Assembly: GCA_016872875.1 (NCBI GenBank)
Contig: VGYW01000478.1
Location: forward strand, 1-6,092
DNA from: Planctomycetota bacterium
GTDB taxonomy: Bacteria; Planctomycetota; PUPC01; DSUN01
Direction of reading: 5' to 3'
Length of the DNA stretch: 6,092 nt
Position 1 is the stretch's first letter. Each line of letters starts with the position of its first letter. Below are positions 1 to 5,182 of this stretch, piece after piece. The translations under genes and the position numbers were made by a program. The notes beneath the pieces were generated by a model, which worked only from the letters and a program-made list of their open reading frames with translations, did not search any database and was not told where the DNA came from.

Positions 1-1
1 G

Positions 2-1774
2 CTCGAAACGAACGCCGTCGCCCAGCACCTTCTCGTGAACCTGCTCGACTACGCGGCGGCCTACAAGCTTGAGTTCCGCCAGGTCGCCGCCTGCGCGACC
101 GACCCAATGCTCGCCAAGACACTCGACGAAATCGGCCTCAAGTACGCCAAGGCCAGCACCCCGCTCGAGGCCATCGGCGGCACGGCCAAAGTCGCCATCG
201 TCTCCGCCTCGCCCGCCAATCTGAAGTCGCTCGCCGACAATGCGGCCAAGGTCAAGGCATTCCACGACGCCGGCGGCTGGCTCATCTTCCACGGCCTTAC
301 GCCCGAGGGGCTGGCCGACTACAACAAACTGGTCGGCTTCGACCACATGCTCCGCCCCTTCCGCCGCGAGCGAGTCGGTCTCCCGCCCGTCCGAAACCCC
401 CTCATGGCCGGCCTCACCCTCAACGACATCGTGATGTACTCCTCCCAGCGCATCTTCCCCTGGACCCAGGGCAACTACGTCGCCTCCGACACCTTCTCCT
501 TCGTCGTGGACTACGAGGACGTGGCGCCCTTCGCCCAGTTCGAGGACAAGTATGACTCCGAGCACCCCGACCGCAACCCCTCGAACCTGGTCAACGGCAT
601 GGTCTCCGCCGACGCCTGGAAGTACATCGTCAATCGCCAGGCCCCCGCGGCTGGCCCCCTCGACTTCCCCCTCGCCTTCCCCAAAGAGGTCGAGCTAGTC
701 GAGATGGAATGGATCGGCAACACCTTCTACTGGCCCGTCACAAGAGTGCAACTCGTCCCCGACGGCGCCGACGCCAAGGCCGCGTCCTTCGCCACCCAGC
801 CGACCAATGAGCCCCAAACCTTCCCCATTGACCCGGCCGTCAAGGGCAAGACCATCACCCTCCGCCTCGCCGAATGGCTCAAGCTCCCCGACAAGCAGGC
901 CGTCACCGGCCTCGACAACATCCGCCTCAAGTCCAAACGCTCCCCCGACTTTTACAAGTCCGTCAAGCCCATGCTCAACATCGGCGCCATGATGGAATAC
1001 CCGCGCGGCCAGGGCGGAGTCGTGCTCTGCAACCTCCTCCTCAAGGACCGCGAGGACGTGCCCGCCAACTACGCCAAGAAGCGCAACATCCTCACCACGC
1101 TGCTGCGCAACCTCAAGGCCCCCTTCGCCGGCGGAAAGGCCATCATCGCGGGGGCCAACCTCAACTACACGCCCATAGACCTCTCGAAGCACGCCAACCA
1201 GTACACCGGCGAGCAAGGCTGCTTCGGCGACAGGCGGCTGACCCTCAAAGACCTCCCCACTGGCCGCCAGACCCTCGCCGGCGTGCCCTACGACATCTTC
1301 GAGTTCCGCACCTCGCCCGTCCCCACCATCCTCATGCTCGGCGGACGCGGCATCCCCGGCAACCTCAAGGAGGAGATTCGCGGCATCCCGATAGGCCGCA
1401 AGGCCGACGCCCTCTTCTTCCTCATGGCCGCCCGACTCGACCAGCGAATGAACCCCCAGGAGATCAAGCAGAAGAAGCGCTTCGAGATGGCCCGCTACGT
1501 CGTCACCTACGCCGACGGCAAGACCGAGGAGATTCCCCTCATCGCCGAGATTGACCTCGACGACTACCGCCAGAAGGAGCCGAAGGCCATCCCCGGCGCC
1601 CAGATCGCCTGGGTCCGCCCCTACGACGGCACCGACCTCTCCGCCGTCCTCTACTCCAAGCAATGGACCAACCCGCGTCCCGACATTGAGATCAAAACCC
1701 TCGACCTCCTCTACGGCCCCGACCGCCGCGGCATCCCCGCCCTCCTCGCCCTCACCGCGGCGAGCGGGAAGTGA
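2..1774 (+). CDS. C-terminal part of a large, probably glycoside-hydrolase-type protein (5' truncated by window)
   Basis: The frame is open to the left edge, so the GTG at 35 is an internal valine: the codons before it read LETNAVAQHLLV and run smoothly into NLLDYAAAYK. 590 residues are visible. Roughly in order they are: a Rossmann-like, glutamine-amidotransferase-fold segment (about 60-115, VAIVSASP and AGGWLIFHG); a beta-sandwich, discoidin or carbohydrate-binding-like region (about 175-300, with NLVNGMVSADAWKY and FYWPVTRVQL); a second Rossmann-like piece (about 335-375, QGGVVLCNLLLKD); and a C-terminal region with YTPIDLS, GIPIGRKADALFFL and a tail ending LYGPDRRGIPALLALTAASGK. I recall this architecture from C-terminal parts of large GH2/GH42-like proteins in Planctomycetota and Verrucomicrobiota, but the catalytic domain would lie outside the window, so neither enzyme class nor substrate can be given. 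Codon use is strongly C-ending. The final 31 codons recur at 2433-2525. Confidence 0.72.
   Translation, partial: LETNAVAQHLLVNLLDYAAAYKLEFRQVAACATDPMLAKTLDEIGLKYAKASTPLEAIGGTAKVAIVSASPANLKSLADNAAKVKAFHDAGGWLIFHGLTPEGLADYNKLVGFDHMLRPFRRERVGLPPVRNPLMAGLTLNDIVMYSSQRIFPWTQGNYVASDTFSFVVDYEDVAPFAQFEDKYDSEHPDRNPSNLVNGMVSADAWKYIVNRQAPAAGPLDFPLAFPKEVELVEMEWIGNTFYWPVTRVQLVPDGADAKAASFATQPTNEPQTFPIDPAVKGKTITLRLAEWLKLPDKQAVTGLDNIRLKSKRSPDFYKSVKPMLNIGAMMEYPRGQGGVVLCNLLLKDREDVPANYAKKRNILTTLLRNLKAPFAGGKAIIAGANLNYTPIDLSKHANQYTGEQGCFGDRRLTLKDLPTGRQTLAGVPYDIFEFRTSPVPTILMLGGRGIPGNLKEEIRGIPIGRKADALFFLMAARLDQRMNPQEIKQKKRFEMARYVVTYADGKTEEIPLIAEIDLDDYRQKEPKAIPGAQIAWVRPYDGTDLSAVLYSKQWTNPRPDIEIKTLDLLYGPDRRGIPALLALTAASGK
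1681..1774. repeat. Direct repeat copy A (3' end of gene 1)
   Basis: These 94 bases, which end with the TGA of the left-hand gene, align without gaps to 2432-2525 (offset 751), with 12 mismatches by my count (82/94 identical). This copy is intact coding sequence; the second copy is an orphan tail. Together they bracket the toxin-antitoxin module. Confidence 0.85.
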
Positions 1775-1802
1775 GTTCGCAGTGCGTTCCGCGGCGGCGC
1801 CG

Positions 1803-1831
1803 TTGACAAAGCGGCCCGCGCGTGTTACGAT
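1803..1831 (+). promoter_or_regulatory. Predicted sigma-70-type promoter of the MazF module
   Basis: A perfect -35 TTGACA (1803-1808), a 17-nt spacer and TACGAT (1826-1831, 4 of 6 consensus bases) as -10. The TGT just before the -10 gives an extended -10 (TGn). Transcription should start near 1838, leaving a leader of about 37 nt before the antitoxin start at 1875. It begins 28 nt after the stop of the preceding gene, so the module probably has its own promoter. Confidence 0.6.
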
Positions 1832-1874
1832 TCCTGGTGGCAGGAGCGAGGCGTAACCGCCGGAGGAAGGTGAA

Positions 1875-2087
1875 ATGCTCACCACGGTCAGAGGTTGGGT
1901 GCGCCGAGACGGGCGCCTGGACCTGGAAGATGGCAAGGTGCCGGATCACGATACGCCGGTCCTCGTGACTTTCCTTGAGGACGAATTTCAGCGCGAGAGC
2001 GGCGAGTTGAGCGAGTTGCGCGACTACGCCGACACGCTCTACGACTACGAGGAGCGCTTAGCGAGGGGCGAAATCCAGTGGAAGTAG
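1875..2087 (+). CDS. Small antitoxin of a MazF-type toxin-antitoxin module
   Basis: A 70-aa acidic protein placed directly upstream of a MazF toxin and overlapping it by 10 nt, the usual antitoxin-then-toxin order. The N-terminal half (TTVRGWVRRDGRLDLEDG, then TPVLVTFLEDE) looks like a short beta-rich DNA-binding or dimerisation module, with the 'RGxxRxGxxxL' pattern of small antitoxin-like proteins. The C-terminal half is charged and probably helical (LRDYADTLYDYEERLARGEIQWK), suiting a segment that folds onto and neutralises the toxin. I cannot assign it to classical MazE with certainty. The start is supported by GGAGGAAGG at 1861-1869, 5 nt before the ATG. Typically such antitoxins bind their own promoter, but I see no clear operator repeat in the leader. 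Role by context is strong; exact family is unsure. Confidence 0.8.
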   Translation: MLTTVRGWVRRDGRLDLEDGKVPDHDTPVLVTFLEDEFQRESGELSELRDYADTLYDYEERLARGEIQWK

Positions 2088-2422
2088 CGCGCGGGGGCGT
2101 CTACTGGGCGGACCTCAATCCGACCCGCGGCACGGAACAAGCCGGCCGCCGCCCCGTCCTCGTCGTGCAGACCGATCGCGCCAACGCTGCCAGCCCCCAC
2201 ACCATCATCGTCCCCTTCACAACCAGGATTCGCGGGGCGCTTCTCCCAAGCCATGTGTTCGTGCGCGCTGGCACAGGCGGACTATCAGAGGACGCCGTCG
2301 CGCTCTGCGAGCAGGTCCGGGTCTGCGACCGTTCGCGCTTGGTCCAGAAGATCGGCACAGTCCCTCAGCACGTAATGGACCAGATTGGTGAGGCCCTCAA
2401 GGCCATCCTGGACCTGAGGTAG
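2078..2422 (+). CDS. mazF: MazF/PemK-family toxin (mRNA interferase)
   Basis: A 114-aa protein matching the MazF/PemK endoribonuclease fold end to end. These toxins cleave single-stranded RNA at short sequence motifs, blocking translation until the antitoxin binds them. The opening RGGVYWADLNPTRGTEQAGRRPVLVVQTD carries the hallmark strand-loop. Arg25 (in RRP) and Thr48 (in PFTT) fall at the same numbers as the catalytic Arg25 and Thr48 of Bacillus subtilis MazF, so the enzyme looks active. The later block LCEQVRVCDRSRLVQKIGTV is the conserved dimer-core region and the C-terminal helix (MDQIGEALKAIL) is complete. It starts with GTG inside the antitoxin's last codons, with AGGGGC (2064-2069) as a plausible ribosome site, so translation is probably coupled. 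The stop at 2420-2422 is followed at once by the orphan gene tail. Confidence 0.95.
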   Translation: MEVARGGVYWADLNPTRGTEQAGRRPVLVVQTDRANAASPHTIIVPFTTRIRGALLPSHVFVRAGTGGLSEDAVALCEQVRVCDRSRLVQKIGTVPQHVMDQIGEALKAILDLR

Positions 2423-2450
2423 CAAGCGGCGCGACATCGAGCTCAGGTCC
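2410..2450 (+). other. Possible hairpin across the mazF stop codon
   Basis: GGACCTGAG (2410-2418) and CTCAGGTCC (2442-2450) are a perfect 9-bp inverted repeat enclosing a 23-nt loop that contains the mazF stop codon. It could form a stable mRNA 3' structure, but no T-run follows, so it is not a standard intrinsic terminator. It may be coincidental, because the right arm lies inside the gene-tail remnant. Confidence 0.3.
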
Positions 2451-2525
2451 CTCGACCTCCTCTACGGCCCCGACCGCCGCGGCGTGCCCGCCCTGATCGC
2501 CCTCACCGCCGCGACGGGGAAGTGA
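2424..2525 (+). pseudogene. Orphan C-terminal tail of a paralogue of gene 1
   Basis: From 2433 the frame reads DIELRSLDLLYGPDRR and on to ALTAATGK and TGA, matching the last 31 codons of the left-hand gene (DIEIKTLDLLYGPDRR, ending ALTAASGK). The upstream frame gives only SKRR before running into the mazF 3' end, and there is no start codon or ribosome site, so it should not be translated. Amino-acid changes are all conservative (I/L, K/R, T/S, I/V, L/I, S/T). This indicates that the copy diverged while part of a functional protein and was cut down later, rather than being a recent duplication of the neighbouring end. It doubles as direct repeat copy B (2432-2525). Confidence 0.85.
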
Positions 2526-2596
2526 GAGCGCCTATGTCCGGTCCACAGGCACGCGTCCCGAGAACCGGTTGGTACGGGCCTATGCGGAGTTCCTTG

Positions 2597-2625
2597 TTGA
2601 CAACACCACTCAGGTCAGTTATGCT
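2597..2625 (+). promoter_or_regulatory. Predicted sigma-70-type promoter of the kinase/DUF3037 operon
   Basis: A perfect -35 TTGACA (2597-2602), a 17-nt spacer and TATGCT (2620-2625, 4 of 6 consensus bases). Transcription would start near 2632, about 40 nt before the ATG at 2672. The -35 sits inside an 11-bp perfect palindrome, TGTTG-A-CAACA (2595-2605), which could be an operator half-site pair; that part is weaker. Confidence 0.55.
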
Positions 2626-2659
2626 GTGAACGTTGGCCCGTGGCATTGGCCTCGGTTAC

Positions 2660-2664
2660 GGGAG
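2660..2664 (+). promoter_or_regulatory. Ribosome binding site deciding the kinase start
   Basis: GGGAG lies 7 nt before ATG 2672. The in-frame TTG at 2633 has no ribosome site and coincides with the predicted transcription start, so the ATG is preferred. Confidence 0.55.
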
Positions 2665-2671
2665 TGACTGG

Positions 2672-3553
2672 ATGGGTTTGGAGAAGCCGGCTTGGCATCC
2701 CACAACCATCCGCCGATTCGTCAAAGCGTTCAGCACCGGGGCCGGGGTCGTCCTGGTTGAAACCGATCAAGGGAAGGGGTATCTCAAGGGCATGGGCAAT
2801 CCAGGCGGGGACCACCTTCTCGCCTGTGAATGGGTCGGCACCTTGCTGGCTCGGCGATTGGGACTGCCTACGTTCGACTTCTACATCCTTCGGGTGACGG
2901 AGCACGATGAACTCCCCTTTGCAGCCGGTGGCATGGCGAAGGCGGGGCCGGCGTTTGTCACCCGAGCAGAGCGAGGGGGGTGGTGGAGCGGCGCAGAGCG
3001 CGACCTGAGAGTCCTCGCCAATCCCCACGATATCCCCCGCCTCGTGCTCTTCGACACGTGGATGCTGAACTGTGATCGGTATTCAGTGGGCAAAGGGCGA
3101 GAACGGGTCCATCCCGACAACGTGTTCTTCTCTCGAGAGGGCGCTCCACGGGGGCGGTTCATCCTCAAAGCGATGGACCACACCCATTGTCTGACCTGCG
3201 GCAAGGAGTTGTCACCGCGCCTCGCCGCGATCGACCGGATCCGCGACGAACAGATATACGGGCTGTTCCCCCAGTTTCGCAGGTTCATGGTACGCCGGGC
3301 TAGGGCCGTCGCCATGCAGGACCACATGCGGGACGCGCTGGGCGACTTGGGCGGCATCGGTCGCGAGGAGGTGCATGCCGCGGTGCAGTCGGTTCCTGCG
3401 GAGTGGGGCCTCCACTCGCGCACTCGTGAAGCTGTGACCGAGCTGATCTGGCAACGCTCACGTTTCCTGCTTGGGAATATGATGCGTCTGGCCAGAGGTA
3501 TCTGGCCCCAGCTTCTGATGCCCTTCATAGACGCTAAGGAGGAAGATCAATGA
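2672..3553 (+). CDS. HipA-like (HipA_2-type) protein kinase
   Basis: A 293-aa protein resembling the short HipA-like kinase family (Pfam HipA_2). It lacks the N-terminal extension of full HipA, the Ser/Thr kinase that phosphorylates glutamyl-tRNA synthetase. Visible kinase signatures are: a Gly-rich stretch GNPGGD (42-47) beside YLKG, with Lys39 as the likely ATP lysine; Glu53 in ACEWVG as its likely salt-bridge partner; LFDTWMLNCDR (126-136) with Asp135 as the likely catalytic base; DNVFF with Asn150 as the metal-binding Asn; and KAMDHTH with Asp169 in the position of the DFG/DFD aspartate. The Asp135-Asn150 gap (15 residues) is longer than the D-x4-N of classical HipA, so the catalytic loop carries an insertion. 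The C-terminal part is helical and basic. No HipB-like helix-turn-helix partner is adjacent. The ATGA overlap with the next gene implies co-translation. The substrate is unknown. Codon use is less C-biased than in gene 1, suggesting acquisition. Confidence 0.8.
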   Translation: MGLEKPAWHPTTIRRFVKAFSTGAGVVLVETDQGKGYLKGMGNPGGDHLLACEWVGTLLARRLGLPTFDFYILRVTEHDELPFAAGGMAKAGPAFVTRAERGGWWSGAERDLRVLANPHDIPRLVLFDTWMLNCDRYSVGKGRERVHPDNVFFSREGAPRGRFILKAMDHTHCLTCGKELSPRLAAIDRIRDEQIYGLFPQFRRFMVRRARAVAMQDHMRDALGDLGGIGREEVHAAVQSVPAEWGLHSRTREAVTELIWQRSRFLLGNMMRLARGIWPQLLMPFIDAKEEDQ

Positions 3554-4422
3554 GCGCAGCCAAAGGCTACTACTCCTTGGTCCAGTACTGTCCTGACCTG
3601 TCCCGTCTTGAGTCAGCCAATGTTGGCGTACTGCTGTTCTGCCCTGAACTGCGGATCATCCGCGCGAAGATGGACCCGAGCAATGCCAGGATTCGCCAGT
3701 TCTTCGGTCAGGAGGGTTACGACAGACGCCAACTGAGTACGATCAAGGACGCCCTCGAGCGCCGCCTCGAGGTGGACCAGCGGGCATTCCGGACCCTCGG
3801 CGACCTTGAGCAGTTCATCGCGAGCCGCGCGAACGAGCTGCAGATTACAGCGCCTCGCCCGATGAAGGTACTCAACCCGGAGCAGGACCTCCAGCGACTC
3901 TTCGACGAGCTTGTCGCGGAGGGGCCTGCCTCAGTGCGGAGGGGGACAGCAGAGGCAGTGAGAGAGGCACTATGTGTGCGTCTAGAGCGGGAGGGACTTG
4001 ACCAGTTCGTCGAACGCGATGTCGTAGTTCATGTCAGAGCTCTTGACAAGGAGCTGGAGGTCCCGTTCGGATACCGGAACGGACGGTTCAATCTGGTGCG
4101 CCCGGCGGCGTTCTTGCAGCCGCGGATACATGACGCCGTGAGTGATGCCTGCCTTCTCGCTGTAGAGGGCCACTCCTTATATAAGAACCCCGACTTGCTT
4201 CGCGGCGAGATGCAACTGGTTGTGGTTGCGCAGTTCCCGCCGCAACCTGGCCGGACGTGCGCGGTCGTTAGGGACATATTCGGCGAGAACGAAGTCGTTC
4301 TTCATGATCTCGACCATGTGGACGCCTTGATCCAGCACATCCGCCAGAGCGAGAGCGCTTTCCCCCACGGCGTCGCCGGGACCCCCCACACTGGTGCGAG
4401 TGACGTGCGAACTCCGGCGTAG
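3550..4422 (+). CDS. DUF3037-family protein
   Basis: A 290-aa protein whose first ~125 residues match the DUF3037 pattern: YYSLVQYCPDLSRLESANVGVLLFCPE near the start (7-33), then a charged region and ANELQITAPRPM (about 94-105). Function is unknown. From what I recall, DUF3037 genes often sit beside HipA-like kinases, and here the pairing is very tight: ATG overlaps the kinase TGA (ATGA, 3550-3553), with a strong AAGGAGG (3536-3542) 7 nt upstream. The residual C-terminal half (about 125-265) has mixed alpha/beta character without recognisable motifs and ends in a low-complexity tail (about 268-290, rich in Gly, Thr and Pro). There is no signal peptide or membrane segment, so it is cytoplasmic. 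A role as substrate, adaptor or antidote of the kinase is plausible from context only. Confidence 0.82.
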   Translation: MSAAKGYYSLVQYCPDLSRLESANVGVLLFCPELRIIRAKMDPSNARIRQFFGQEGYDRRQLSTIKDALERRLEVDQRAFRTLGDLEQFIASRANELQITAPRPMKVLNPEQDLQRLFDELVAEGPASVRRGTAEAVREALCVRLEREGLDQFVERDVVVHVRALDKELEVPFGYRNGRFNLVRPAAFLQPRIHDAVSDACLLAVEGHSLYKNPDLLRGEMQLVVVAQFPPQPGRTCAVVRDIFGENEVVLHDLDHVDALIQHIRQSESAFPHGVAGTPHTGASDVRTPA

Positions 4423-4432
4423 GGGAGTGGAC

Positions 4433-4615
4433 ATGGCAAGGGACCCGATCGTTGAGGAGATGCGGCGGATCAAGGAGGAACACGCCGCGAAGTTCAACTA
4501 CGACATTCGGGTGATGGGGAAGAGCCTGCAGGAAGAAGAAAAGCGCAGCGGGAGAAAGGTGGTCTCGTATGCCCGCAAGAGACCGGGCTCGCACGCGGGC
4601 GCTGAGGCCCGCTGA
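4433..4615 (+). CDS. Small conserved-looking protein, antitoxin-like
   Basis: A 60-aa charged protein beginning MARDPIVEEMRRIKEEHAAKFNYDI, followed by LQEEEKRSGRKVVSY and a basic tail. The 'DPIVEE(V/M)R.IREEHAA.FN.D' pattern is one I recall from short hypothetical proteins in Planctomycetota and cyanobacteria that often sit in toxin-antitoxin-rich regions; I know of no function. The N-terminal part looks like an amphipathic helix. The ATG at 4433 is chosen over the upstream GTG (4394) because AGGGGAG (4421-4427) lies 5 nt before it and the family-like sequence starts there. It begins 10 nt after the DUF3037 stop, so it is probably in the same operon. The last ~13 residues (KRPGSHAGAEAR) look non-conserved. 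Confidence 0.65.
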   Translation: MARDPIVEEMRRIKEEHAAKFNYDIRVMGKSLQEEEKRSGRKVVSYARKRPGSHAGAEAR

Positions 4616-4649
4616 AGTGCCGAGGTGCGCCGCGGAGCGGAGACGACCG

Positions 4650-4859
4650 ATGAAGGAGACGATGGTGGATACGAAGGTCACGTACACGCTGGCGTACCAG
4701 GGCAAGCTGTACGTGATCGAGCACGTGCCGGCGCGGGTGTGCAAGGAGACAGGCGAGGAATTCTTCGCCCCCGAGACGGTCGAGCGCATCCAGGCGCTCA
4801 TCCGGGGCAGGAGGAAACCGGACCGGGTGGTCGAGACGCCGGTATACAGATATGCTTGA
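4650..4859 (+). CDS. YgiT/MqsA-like small protein lacking a complete zinc site
   Basis: A 69-aa protein resembling the N-terminal domain of the MqsA/YgiT antitoxin family: VTYTLAYQGKLYVIEHVPARVCKETGEEFFAPETVERIQALI, then KPDRVVETPVYRYA. The standard domain binds zinc through two CxxC pairs. Here the first pair is absent because the protein begins at about that point, and the second reads CKET (Cys31 kept, Thr34 in place of Cys), so zinc binding is unlikely. There is no helix-turn-helix domain. Such proteins usually pair with a small RelE/MqsR- or DUF4258-like RNase, and none is next to it. ATG 4650 is preferred, with GGAG (4639-4642) 7 nt upstream; ATG 4662 is an alternative. The longer frame from 4569 is a low-quality Arg-rich extension. 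It follows the 60-aa gene by 34 nt. Confidence 0.72.
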   Translation: MKETMVDTKVTYTLAYQGKLYVIEHVPARVCKETGEEFFAPETVERIQALIRGRRKPDRVVETPVYRYA

Positions 4860-4864
4860 GGAGG
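4858..4864 (+). promoter_or_regulatory. Ribosome binding site deciding the last small gene's start
   Basis: GAGGAGG overlaps the stop codon of the preceding gene and lies 5 nt before ATG 4870. This favours 4870 over the overlapping ATG at 4852 and implies coupled translation. Confidence 0.6.
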
Positions 4865-4869
4865 ACGCA

Positions 4870-5079
4870 ATGGGAACTGACAAGGAGCGCCGCCTGACGA
4901 TCGGCGAGCTTGCCGCCAAGGTGCGCAAGTTGGGACTCCGCTCCCCCTCGGAGTCGGCGGCGATCATCCGCGAGGACCGCGATGATCCCTCGCGCGGCAT
5001 GCCGTTGTTGAAGAGCTCACCAGGGTCGATGCCCAAAGGGGCCTCGGGCCCCGCCACAGAGAACGCGAGCGGTTCGTAG
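4870..5079 (+). CDS. Small unknown protein ending in a REP-like element
   Basis: A 69-aa protein, not recognised. The first ~40 residues (MGTDKERRLTIGELAAKVRKLGLRSPSESAAIIREDRDD) look like a real, helical, DNA-binding or antitoxin-like N-terminus, with TIGELAAKVRKLGL as one helix and SPSESAAIIRED as the next. The remaining ~28 residues (from SRGMPLLKSSPG to TENASGS) are low in complexity and look like read-through sequence. The stop codon TAG (5077-5079) is part of the GTAG head of a REP-like palindrome, so the present C-terminus may have been set by insertion of that repeat. It begins 10 nt after the YgiT-like gene and is probably the last gene of the operon. Confidence 0.58.
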   Translation: MGTDKERRLTIGELAAKVRKLGLRSPSESAAIIREDRDDPSRGMPLLKSSPGSMPKGASGPATENASGS

Positions 5080-5131
5080 TGCGGGCTTCAGCCCGTGGCT
5101 GGGGCGCCAGGCGGCCTGAAGGCCGCACTAC
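5076..5131. repeat. Inverted pair of REP-like palindromes (REPIN/BIME-like)
   Basis: Left arm 5076-5095 reads GTAGTG then CGGGC-TTCA-GCCCG, a perfect 5-bp hairpin. Right arm 5112-5131 reads CGGCC-TGAA-GGCCG then CACTAC, the same unit in reverse orientation. The arms are complementary at 18 of 20 positions, and the two exceptions change together so that each arm still folds perfectly on itself. A GTAG tetranucleotide beside a hairpin is the signature of REP sequences mobilised by RAYT (TnpA_REP) transposases. The 16-nt middle holds a further TGGC/GCCA pairing. It lies between convergent genes, where it could stabilise 3' ends or act as a terminator-like barrier. An AAACGCGTTT palindrome (5132-5141) follows directly. 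Confidence 0.8.
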
Positions 5132-5168
5132 AAACGCGTTTCCCAGTTGATCGCTTGAGCCGCAAGAG

Positions 5169-5179
5169 CAGCCGGGCTG
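5169..5179 (-). terminator. Weak hairpin just after the coiled-coil gene stop
   Basis: CAGCC-G-GGCTG is a perfect 11-bp palindrome 3 nt beyond the stop of the minus-strand gene. The loop would be strained and no T-run follows, so a terminator role is only possible. The REP pair (5076-5131), further downstream on this strand, is a stronger structure. Confidence 0.2.
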
Positions 5180-5182
5180 GGC

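Noticed and set aside
35..37. GTG at 35 as the start of the left-hand gene
   Set aside because: The frame is open and protein-like to the window edge (LETNAVAQHLLV runs into NLLDYAA), and no ribosome site precedes the GTG.
695..1936. Long minus-strand open frame of 413 codons opposite gene 1
   Set aside because: The strong C-ending codon bias of the plus-strand gene removes stops on the opposite strand. The predicted protein is a Val/Gly/Glu-rich composition artefact with no domain-like motifs, and the plus strand has recognisable family sequence.
2526..2594. Possible small gene or RNA between the gene-tail remnant and the kinase promoter
   Set aside because: No start with a ribosome site, no sustained reading frame and no convincing hairpin; it appears to be plain intergenic sequence.
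2633..2671. TTG at 2633 as the start of the kinase
   Set aside because: It coincides with the predicted transcription start, lacks a ribosome site, and the extra 13 residues look unrelated to the family; ATG 2672 has GGGAG at good spacing.
2881..3528. Minus-strand frame of 215 codons opposite the kinase
   Set aside because: Arg/Ser-rich shadow of the kinase gene with no motif or ribosome site support.
4569..4649. N-terminal extension of the YgiT-like protein
   Set aside because: Arg/Ala-rich sequence that overlaps the preceding gene. Family-like sequence begins after ATG 4650, which has its own ribosome site.
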